In this document: positions 55,546 to 64,000 of the stretch, in pieces | Layout: each line of letters starts with the position of its first letter | Numbering within the stretch: the first letter of the stretch is position 1 | DNA from: Apodemus sylvaticus | Taxonomy: Eukaryota; Chordata; Mammalia; Rodentia; Muridae | Length of the DNA: 64,000 nucleotides | Direction: 5' to 3' | Assembly (NCBI RefSeq): GCF_947179515.1 | Contig: NC_067487.1 | Coordinates: forward strand, 43,628,514 to 43,692,513 | Made by a program: the position numbers and the translations under genes | The notes under the pieces: generated by a model | Told to the model about the DNA's origin: nothing | The model's database searches: none | What the model saw: only the letters and a program-made list of their open reading frames with translations

Positions 55546-57590
55546 CGATATGGTTTCAAAAATGCCAATTGTTCAAGTCTCACGTCCAGTTCTTGATAGG
55601 ATTTGGTCCTAGGAGGGCAAGCTAGATTGACCTGATTCACGAGCAAACAGGGAGACAAACTGATAAATATTTCAGAGATAAGTATGTTTAATTAGAGTAT
55701 AATATGAATACTTACAATGGGGATCACACGACTTCCAGAGGAAGGCAGAGCATACGTGTAATTTTTCAGTTCCATTGTTTAGGAAATGAATAATGTATAA
55801 ATCGTTCCTGAAATAGCACAGCAATTTATTAACATACTTTCTGTGACTTCTGAGAGAATGTTCTAAGACACAAAGGCTATGTCTGTATGCAATCATGGAA
55901 TTTATCATTTTAATGGAGATTGAGTTGTTGGCAGGTCATCTTACTAAGACAGTTTGGAATGACAGGGGTATTTGAAAAAAAAGGATAAAATACTATGAAG
56001 CTGACTCCACACAAACATGTTTCTTCTTCCTTTTTTTATCTTTCCATATCCCTTCTTTCTCTGTCTCTTTCTTTGTAGCATATGTGAAACATGCCATAGA
56101 ATGCGAAACTTTTATGAAGTTTCCACTTATGCTAACTCATTGCTATCTATTCATTATTTATTTGGCAATTAAGAGACACTGTACTGCTATCCAGTTCGAT
56201 GTGTCAACAAGCATTTGGTGCAAAGCTACTCCTTTTTCAGTGTTCAAAAGAAGTGGAAGGCCTGACATGGTCTCGGCAGCAATTGCATGTGAGAACAAAA
56301 GGCATGAACAGATCATCTATGTTATTTCAACTGCTCTGGATGCAGGATGGTACGGTTTTATTAAAAATCCGAAGAAATGGGAGCATATGTAACAGACCTA
56401 GCCTGGAGGAATTGAGATCCATAACATATGCCCATTAGTGGACAGGTTCACCAAGTCAGTTCTAGCTTGTTAGAATGCAGAATACAGTTTTATCACACTA
56501 TTTTACAAGGGTGTTTTATGTTATGAGTTCATCTATCAAAGCCCAAAATATAGGACTTGAACAATTTTTAAATCTCCAAAATTATTGTTCTTCCAGCTTA
56601 ATTTTATGACCATCATTTATCTGCTTAATATTTTCATATCTCTAAAGCTGCAATAGTATTAAGTTTAAATCCCTCATCCCTCTAATTTAATTCAGAATCT
56701 TATATTCTGAAGGATATAACCAAAGAAGATTGGATAAAAATAATTTTTATGTGTTATTTATGAGAAAGACACTTAAGGATTTTAAAACATCTTTTAAATA
56801 TTTACACTTTTACTTCTGACTTTTAGTTTAATACTATTTTTTAAAAGTTTTCCCCTTATATTTGATGTAGGTTTCAAACTTTAGATTTATAGTTGAACAC
56901 CTCACAACAAATTTTGTAATAGTCAGTGGGGGCTTGGTGCTGAAGTATAAACACTTCTTGCTATTGAAGCGCTGAGGAAAAGCAGACTGCCTCATTTATT
57001 ACCCAGTCTCCAGGAGACTGAAGAGATTTTGAAGTTTTTTCTTTCTTTTTTTCTTTCTTTTTTTTTCTGGAACATCTTCTTCAACAAGAAAAATGAAATG
57101 TCATCATGTTAAGGTGAATCATAATAAATGCTATGTCTTGTCTGACACTGAAAATAAATCCAAGTGAGTTTGTAGAAATATTGGTGGCTTTTTCCCCCCA
57201 TAGAGGTTTAGATCCGCTTTATAAATTAAATAGCATGCGCTGACAGCTCAGGGCAGTAAGTAAACTATTCAGTAGATAATCTCCATGGAAACAGAAGAAG
57301 CGTAACCATCTCAATCTAAAAGAGCCTTCTCTACTCAGCTGTTGAAGACGAAAATGGAGAAATTCTTCTTTATTCATTTCAAATTTATGTTTTAATTGGA
57401 AAGACATTTGGGATAAAATAATCCAAAAGTAACACATGGGTATGGTATTAATGGCTATGGGTGGACTGCCATGGTCATTTTGACTTTATTCATTTGCTTG
57501 TTGTTTGTTTGTTCGTTATCCTGAAATTGTCATGTTTCTGTTTCTGTCAGGATCTCATACAATCAGGGGCTCGGAGTCTGAAATAGAGAG
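55546..57590. other. Non-coding stretch, nothing recognised
   Basis: AT-rich. The plus-strand frame at 56084-56392 follows a good pyrimidine-AG (TCTCTTTCTTTGTAG at about 56065-56079), but the translation shows no domain. Confidence 0.45.
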
Positions 57591-57599
57591 TATCTATAC

Positions 57600-57760
57600 C
57601 TTTCTCAAATATATCAATCTTATCAATAGAAAGATATAGCATCACCATTTACATTTTTATAATAAGGAAACTGAGGCATAAGGAGACAGCCTGGTGGAAG
57701 TGGTAAAGCTTACATTTGCTCCTGGGCTCTGAGGTCTGTCACATTTACCATTTAAGAAAG
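57600..57760 (-). mobile_element. Possible MIR remnant, antisense
   Basis: TTATAATAAGGAAACTGAGG and ATAAGGAGACAGCCTGG resemble the MIR reverse complement. Edges are uncertain. Confidence 0.5.
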
Positions 57761-58896
57761 TCACTCAGGATTAGAATGGGGCCCTGTATCCACCATGGCT
57801 AGTGTCATAGAAGAAGGGAAGTATGAACAGAAACAGAGAGAAAAGGGAGAAGACAAGGTTTGAAGAGCACAAAGAACAGAGTGCTAGTGGATAATAAATA
57901 TAATAAATGTCAGTCTTGCCTGGTGATAAAATGTCCCATAGGAAACAGCAAGGATTGCTGGCCCCTGCCTGAAGGCAAGAGAAGCCAAGGAGGATTCTCT
58001 CCTAATGCCTCTGGATGGAACAAATTCTCTATTTCAGAATCCCAGCCTCCAGATATGTAAGATTCTGACAGAAACATAAACATACGAAGTCTTCCCAGCC
58101 TCATCATTCTAACCGGGATTTGTCTTATGGCAAATAGAAACACACACAGGAGTCTGGAGCCTTATCCCCCTCTGCTCTGGCTGGAGCTGTTACACAAGGG
58201 TGAGTTGCTACAGAGATGCCTCATTCATCTTGGTTTCCATAGTAACAAGCACAGTGCCACACCCAGGCAGGATTCAGGCTACCCATAGAACGAATTTCCT
58301 CCATGTTTCTCTTTGTTGCCTGGAAGGTAGTAGTTCTGAGAAAGCCTTACAGAAAGTTTAGCAGGCTATTAAATGCTCAGCTTTAAACAAGACATCTGTG
58401 TCATAACACAACTCCTGCCCGCCCACCACTCAACAGTGTGAGCGGGAGTGGAAAGGCCAAGTGCCAGATGTAGATAATCTGCAACAAAGCATCTTTGCTG
58501 GATGTGACAGGACTAAGGCACACATGCACATATAGTGGCTGGAACTGTGTGCACAAGACCGACACAAGAGCAAGCCAGCCAACATCGCAGCACGGACGAG
58601 GCTATGAAATCTACTCCTAGATAAAAGGTTATTGGAATGTGATGACTTTGGGGGGTAGAAAGGGTAAGTTCTCTTTTGAGTTGTGACCCCCCAAAAAGAC
58701 TGCCATTGATCCAATAGATGATTCTACACCCATGCATGTTCAGGCTGTGCTAGGTAGACTCAGTGGGTTTTTAAATAGAGGTCATGAAGTTGGGAGGGAA
58801 AGGTGATATAGAAGTTTAGGGGAGGATTGAGAGTGGAGGGGATGGAAGGTAGAGTTGATCAAAACACATTATATGCACACAAAAGTTATCAATAAT

Positions 58897-58950
<54 letters not shown>

Positions 58951-59234
58951 ATAAACTGTTTAAGGTTTGGGTCTCAGATACTGCTATATTGAACTGCAAG
59001 AGCTGTTAGCTGTTACAGGTTTTGTAATTACCATTTTTTTTTTACCTTCTTCAGGTGCTTGAAGTTGTACTTATTTTTTATTTATTAAATATTTAATTAC
59101 CACCAAAAATATGCCAGACATTGTTTAAAATCTCTAATTACAGCAAAGAAAAAAACGGCTTTTGCTGGTAGGGTGGATGAACACATAAGCAGGTTAGAAT
59201 TTAGTGAAATAGTGCTTGAATGGAACCAGGTATA
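57761..59234. other. Non-coding stretch with TAG microsatellite
   Basis: No gene recognised; (TAG)n lies at 58897-58951. Confidence 0.5.
58897..58951. repeat. (TAG)n trinucleotide array
   Basis: Pure TAG, about 18 units. Confidence 0.98.
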
Positions 59235-60010
59235 TGAAACCCGATGTGGTTACCTCCTATAGTCAGGCTGGACCCCAGTGAAGGGATAAGCGTAACAATC
59301 TACCCACAACCATTAACCCAAAATTTGTCTACAAGAAATGCAGGGCAAAGATGAGGCAGAGACTATGGGGATGGCCAACCAATAACTAAGCCAACCTGAG
59401 ACCTATTCCAAGGGGCAGCAGCAATCCCTGACACTAGTAATGCTATGACTCTGTTATGCTTGCAGACAGGATCCTAGCATAACTGTCCTTTGAAGGCTCC
59501 ATACAGCAGCTAAGTGAAATAGATACAGAGGCCCACAGCCAAACATTGGTCCGAGCTCGGGGAGTCTTGTGGAAGACTTAGAAGAAGGGTGGAGGATCCC
59601 CGGAGAGGATAGAAACTACATAGGAAGATGAACAGAGTCAACTAACCTGGACTCAGGTTGCTCTCAGAGTCTGAACCATCAACCAAAGAGCATGCGTGGG
59701 TCGGACTTAGGCCATCCCCACTCCTAGGTAGCAGATATACAGATCGTTCATGTGAGCCCCTCAACAACTAGAGCAGAGGATATCTCTGATTCTCTTGCTT
59801 GACCGTGGATCCCACTCTCCTAACTGGGCTGTCTGTCTGACCTCAGTGGGAGAGGGTGAGCCTCACTCTGAGGAGACTTGATGTGCCAGGGTGGAGTGAT
59901 ACAGGAGTGGAGTCGGGGTGGCACCTTTTGAGAGGACAAGAGGAAGTGGGTGGAGGAGCGACTGTGTGAGGTGAGATCTGGAAGAGGAAGATCAATAAAT
60001 AATTTTTAAA
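59235..60010 (+). mobile_element. Lx-class L1 3' UTR, 5'-truncated
   Basis: GGCTGGACCCCAGTGAAGGG, GATGGCCAACCAATAACTAA, AGGATCCTAGCATAACTGTC, GAGTCAACTAACCTGGACTC, GGTAGCAGATATACAGATCG and GACTTGATGTGCCAGGGTGG run in order, then a G-rich tract and an AATAAATAATTTTTAAAAA end. This is a murine Lx-type 3' UTR of another subtype than 8085-8990. No clear target-site duplication. Confidence 0.82.
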
Positions 60011-61110
60011 AAGAGTGCAAAGGAGGAAATGCAGTTTTCTCACAGGTAAATCACATTTACCCCCCACTCCCCTCTCACTCTAATTGAAATAGGAAACATA
60101 GAAACGGTGACTTGAAAGGAAACACAAATGGTTTTAGGGCACATTTCTCATCTCATCCATGTGTACTTGGTTGTTACTGAGTATAAGTTCACCATTATGA
60201 ACATACTCCTGTAGCTGGCTATAGGACAGTCCTTAAAGGGACAGATCTTGTTCAATGGTCTTAAATAATGTGAAAGCAATGAGTGACCTATGACTTTGCC
60301 TTTTTTTTTAGTCCAATCCATCATCTGCTTCTGGGTCTTGAACTTAGTTTTTTGCTTCTGGAGTTTGTGAGAAGCCATTTGAAAGCAATTTGGCAAGTAC
60401 TTCCAAGGCACCACTCTTCACTTGATAGGCACCAGTCTCTAGGCATTCATCAATCATCCAGACTGACAGGCTCCTTGGCCAATCTGGAGCTGTCTGTTGT
60501 AGGAGAAGGCGGGATTGCCTTTCCTTGAAGCACCTAGGTTCTTGTTCGACTTGCTCTCAAGTTTGCTGGAGTCAGAACTTTAGCTGTTTTAATGTTATTC
60601 TACCAAGACCTCACCAACAGATGGTGGGAAAGGAAGCAGTCTGAGTGTTTTTGTCTATTTGAAATAACGAAGAACTTGGTCTGAGACACCATTTTATCTT
60701 CTCTCAAGACTATTTCAACCAACTGTGGACTTGGTCCAGTGAGTAAATATTTGCATCTTTGTAGTTGGGGGAAAAAAGAGCCCCCAATTAAATACTAGAA
60801 AGCATTTAATTAACTTTCCTTCCAGACTTCAGCTGTAACCCTGTTTATTACTTATAAACTACTCCAGAGGGTAATATTTTTTATGGATGACAGATTGTCC
60901 AAACTGTTGCCAGTGACCTAAATTTCCTATAGCAGATAGGTTGAATTCTGCTGAGAGGTGAGCCCTTGAAGGAGAGGACCCAGCATTTGCTTTGCTTTTC
61001 TAAGTTTGGATTATGCTTTTGTTTTGATCCACTACAAAGAGCTTCAGGTTAGAATTGAAATATAAACCATTAGTTATACACACACACACACACACACACA
61101 CACATGAAAT
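60011..61110. other. Non-coding stretch, nothing recognised
   Basis: The minus-strand frame at 60148-60414 is Lys/Gln-rich (MASHKLQKQKTKFKTQKQMM) and might be a decayed processed pseudogene, but I cannot identify a parent gene. (CA)n lies at 61077-61105. Confidence 0.4.
61077..61105. repeat. (CA)n microsatellite
   Basis: About 14 CA units. Confidence 0.97.
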
Positions 61111-61114
61111 GTGG

Positions 61115-61260
61115 TTTTATTTTATTTTATTTTACTTATTACTTCACTGAGACAAGATCTCATTGTTTAACTTTATGTGTGCTTGACCTTGCGATCATCC
61201 TGCCTTAGCTTCCAAAGTGCTGTGATTATAGACCTGTACCCCAACACAGACTGGCTTTTG
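61115..61260 (-). mobile_element. Old B1-type monomer, antisense
   Basis: TTATTTTATTTTACTTA (A-tail), GAGACAAGATCTCATTGTTT, GCGATCATCCTGCCTTAGCT and AAGTGCTGTGATTATAGACC follow the reverse complement of a 7SL-derived monomer. Diverged. Confidence 0.7.
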
Positions 61261-63047
61261 CATTTCATTCTTTGCGTCAGTTTTCCTTTTATTTTGCTGG
61301 TGGAAATTTAGTATTTGTAATCTGAGGCTATTCATGAGTCTTATGGGGCCTTAGAAGAAAGCCAAGACCTAGATACTTGCATTCAACACCAAACACTAGG
61401 AAAGACACTATTTTTAGCTTTGACAGTCAGCTTCAGATCATTGACCTCAGTTTCACATGCATTAAACAGAACAGTTCACAGCTTTGCCTGTTCTAGCATT
61501 CCTATAAGCACCAGTTCATATAAGATAAGGCTTAATGACTACTGTCAAAGGTAGTGGAAGGATCCACTTCATCGTTTCCAGCACTTCATATAGCAGTGTT
61601 CATTGCTTTGGATTACATGAGTGAGAATAAAATTAGTTTAATATGTCACAACAGTGAAGAAGCATGTAGGGACAGATTGGGATGAAAAATAATGCTGCAG
61701 TCTCTATGGGATTGTTTTATCTCCATATGTATGTATATATGCATCATATTATCTGTGTCCATGTCTATAAATATATGATCTCTTAATTATTAACATTTAA
61801 GCAATGATTTGGCTCTTTTTTATCAATGGATGCTTTCCAGGACCTGGTACAGGAATGTGTACTGAGATAATAGGTGGTTTGAGAGAGTGTGTTTGAGGTA
61901 AAAAGTATGTCTACTTCTGGCCTATAAACCTCAATAAAATATGCCCCCACACTTGTGCTGCCTTTGAAAAGAAGGAGGAAAAAGAAATCTTTTGTAACTG
62001 TCGTAAATGCTGCGTCACTATAGCCCTGGGTAGGTGAGAACCGGTGGTCCTTAAATGATGACCAGTGGGACTAGAACATGTTATGCTTGGGTGTGGCCTG
62101 ATCTACTACGAAAGCAGCTCAGCAGTGCTGAAGCCACAAGGGAGTGACTGATTCTTTCAAAACTGAGATACCAGTAAGTTTCTGGTCTTATGGATCCCAG
62201 ATTAGCACTCTCAATAAAATGTTCGTAAAGGCTTTTGGGTATGTGGTACAAATCAGGGCATGGTGAATTTTGTGTCTGTCAGTGCTTTGTGGATCTATGC
62301 ACTTCAGTGAAGGTTCAGTGGGAAGAGGCCAGCAGGTTAAATAAATTTCACATGACAATTAATGCATGGGAAATTAAAACTGTTTCTCTGTCACTATCTC
62401 TCACATACACGCATGCTCCTTCCTCATTTAAATAACGGATATTTAGCATTGTCATAGTCACAGGTTTGCAAGTTTATTTTTTGCTTATTTTTATAAAAAA
62501 TGCAAAACTGCTTTAATACACATATGAATGACAATTCATATATTTAAGGGTTTATTAACATTTTCTACTATGTTTAGGGTTATTTTTTGCATTTAGTTGT
62601 GCAATAACAAAGGACAACAAATACATCGCTTTAATTGAAATTATCTTAGAGCAAAAACAAAAACAAACAAAAAACAAAACAATAAAAGCTGGCTCTTCCA
62701 TTAATTATCTGAAACAAGAATTTGTTTAGTTTTCCTTAAGAACAGATGTAATCTTTCACAGTAGCCCACAAATAAAGTGTAAAACTGATAGGCTAATCAA
62801 TGAATAGAAGTGAATGAAATGCAGTATAATCTTAAGGTTACTGAGGATTGAGTTTAGAGTTAATTCACCTGTGACAAATGTCTTGCTGCCAAATCCATTG
62901 TATATGACTTGACTTTGCTGCTTGATACAACCTGAGATATTTCCATAAAGTTAAATTGTTTCTGTCTTGGTTTCTACAGTTTTCAAAAGGCCATGAAAAT
63001 ATTTAAAATTTAAAACAGAAAAAAATTTCAGTATTAAGAAACAAAGA
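61261..63047. other. Non-coding stretch, nothing recognised
   Basis: AT-rich. A block at about 61990-62230 ending CTCTCAATAAAATGTTCG could be an old LTR, but I cannot support it. Confidence 0.45.
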
Positions 63048-63190
63048 GTGGGGCCAGAAAGATGGATTGGCAGTTCAGAACAGTGACTGCTTTTCCAGAA
63101 GATGAGAGTTGGGTTTTCAGCACCTACATGATGGTTCACAACATTCTGTAACTCCAGCTCCAGGGGATCCAATGCCCTGTCTGACTAATA
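63048..63190 (+). mobile_element. B3-type SINE
   Basis: GGGGCCAGAAAGATGGATTG (tRNA-like head), GAACAGTGACTGCTTTTCCA, TGATGGTTCACAACATTCTG and ACTCCAGCTCCAGGGGATCC, the last typical of B3. A CA/GA array follows. Confidence 0.78.
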
Positions 63191-63206
63191 CACACACACA
63201 CATACA

Positions 63207-63254
<48 letters not shown>
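63190..63254. repeat. (CA)n-(GA)n compound microsatellite
   Basis: CA units to 63223 then GA units to 63254, at the 3' end of the B3. Confidence 0.96.
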
Positions 63255-63257
<3 letters not shown>

Positions 63258-63307
63258 CACATACACGTTTTAAGAAAAAAAAATTAAAAGTAACAGAGAA
63301 AATTAAA

Positions 63308-63460
63308 AATGTATCCAGGTATGGGTACACATGCCTATTATCTCTGTTATCTTAGCACTCTCAAGTCTGAAGGAGGAGAATCACAACTTAAAGGCCAATT
63401 TGGTCTGCATAGATAGTTTCAGATCAGTCATAAGCATATAACAAAACTCTGTGTAAAACA
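63308..63460 (+). mobile_element. B1/B4-type SINE fragment, old
   Basis: TATCCAGGTATGGGTACACA, TTAGCACTCTCAAGTCTGAA, GGAGGAGAATCACAACTTAA and ACAAAACTCTGTGTAAAACA follow a 7SL-derived order with strong decay. Confidence 0.6.
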
Positions 63461-63544
63461 GGAATTACGTTGTGTCAGATTTACAAAAGTTTGAATACAA
63501 TGTTGCTCTGCCCTGGATGTCTCTTCTAAGACTATTCCATGTTC

Positions 63545-63826
63545 TTCAAGGTGGGCCACTTAACACAGATGTGCACCTGCCTCTCTTCAGGAGTCATAAG
63601 TCGAAGGAGGTGCACAGCAGCTACAGATCCCCATTCAGCCTTGAAATCCCAGGCCAGCCTCTGTGTATCTGTGCTGCAGGGGAGTTGTGGCTCCAGGCTC
63701 AGAATTCAATCTCGATTGTTACTGCCATCGTCACCTGTGTTGCGGTAATGGTCCGTGCCAAACATGAGCAACTGAACCTCATCCAGATTCTTCTTCTTAT
63801 CAGCAACCTTAAAAAATTTACAAATT
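63545..63826 (-). pseudogene. Unidentified coding-like remnant, one internal stop
   Basis: Reading minus from about 63826, a frame starts KVADKKKNLDEVQLLMFG, runs about 34 codons to a TGA at about 63710, and stays open about 58 further codons to about 63545 (including MTPEERQVHICVKW). A pyrimidine-A-rich TTTTTTAAG lies directly upstream. I do not recognise the protein. The plus strand is also open here (63472-63828), which weakens the case. It may be a processed-pseudogene fragment, an exon, or chance. Confidence 0.2.
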
Positions 63827-63828
63827 AA

Positions 63829-64000
63829 AAGTTACTAGTTAACATCCTGTCTAGAACACTAGTCACTAAAGGTTCAATTTCTCAAATTAGGTAGAAATCA
63901 TACTTAATATAGATTGCCATTGCAAAATGAAAGTTCTAGGGCTCCATAAAAATACTATGTGACTCTGAATTGATTCTGTCTCTGGATGTTCCTAAAATAA
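63829..64000. other. Window end, nothing recognised
   Basis: AT-rich sequence without recognisable features. Confidence 0.5.

Noticed and set aside
61990..62230. Possible old LTR ending in an AATAAA-type signal
   Set aside because: Only one weak motif; no termini or family match.

Overview
The window reads as nuclear DNA of a murid rodent, almost certainly genus Mus. It holds B1, B2, B3 and B4 SINEs, Lx-class L1 remnants and younger L1 3' ends whose 3' UTRs run through a G-rich tract to a short AAATGTAAATA-type tail. I saw no rat-type ID elements. I can defend no intact protein-coding gene, no tRNA, rRNA or known small-RNA gene, and no CRISPR array. Nearly all long open frames are either simple repeats read as low-complexity protein or decayed L1 ORF fragments.

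Region 1 (about 0-14.9 kb) is a stack of nested retrotransposons. An ancient L1M-type ORF2/3' end lies in plus orientation (about 1966-2289, resuming at 8995 and ending near 12480). A near-full-length but decayed Lx-class L1 (about 2290-8990, with 5' UTR, ORF1, ORF2 and 3' UTR remnants) is inserted in it. A younger L1 3' end (482-1954, 11-bp target-site duplication), an antisense B2, another Lx 3' end, a B3-like SINE and two long GAA/GGA purine tracts interrupt these elements. At 12640-14640 an older L1 3' UTR is split by two younger L1 3' ends.

Region 2 (about 14.9-33.5 kb) alternates sequence I do not recognise with SINEs, L1 3' ends, one probable LTR and microsatellites. Four L1 insertions (13503-14135, 18149-19528, 24127-24481, 32816-33534) have the 5'-inverted structure of twin priming. 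A B1 at 19722-20025 carries about 130 bp of extra 3' sequence inside its target-site duplications.

Region 3 (about 33.55-48.24 kb) is the contrast: roughly 14.7 kb in which I recognise no L1, B1, B2, B3/B4 or LTR, only microsatellites and probable MIR remnants. It holds a CpG-rich island (about 44400-45025), CpG-retaining patches, CTCF-like motifs, a TATA-like motif and several AT-rich blocks with clustered homeodomain cores. This looks like regulatory DNA of a developmental locus or the promoter of an unannotated non-coding transcript. I cannot name the locus.

Region 4 (about 48.2-64 kb) is mostly unrecognised sequence with scattered old repeats: a B1, MIRs, an antisense old L1 3' region, an Lx 3' end, B3/B4-type SINEs and one medium-reiteration rodent repeat. 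It also holds a 300-bp hexanucleotide (CTCCCT)n array whose minus strand is a long run of G-quadruplex motifs. Family names come from memory of consensus sequences, without database comparison, and boundaries are approximate unless target-site duplications are given.
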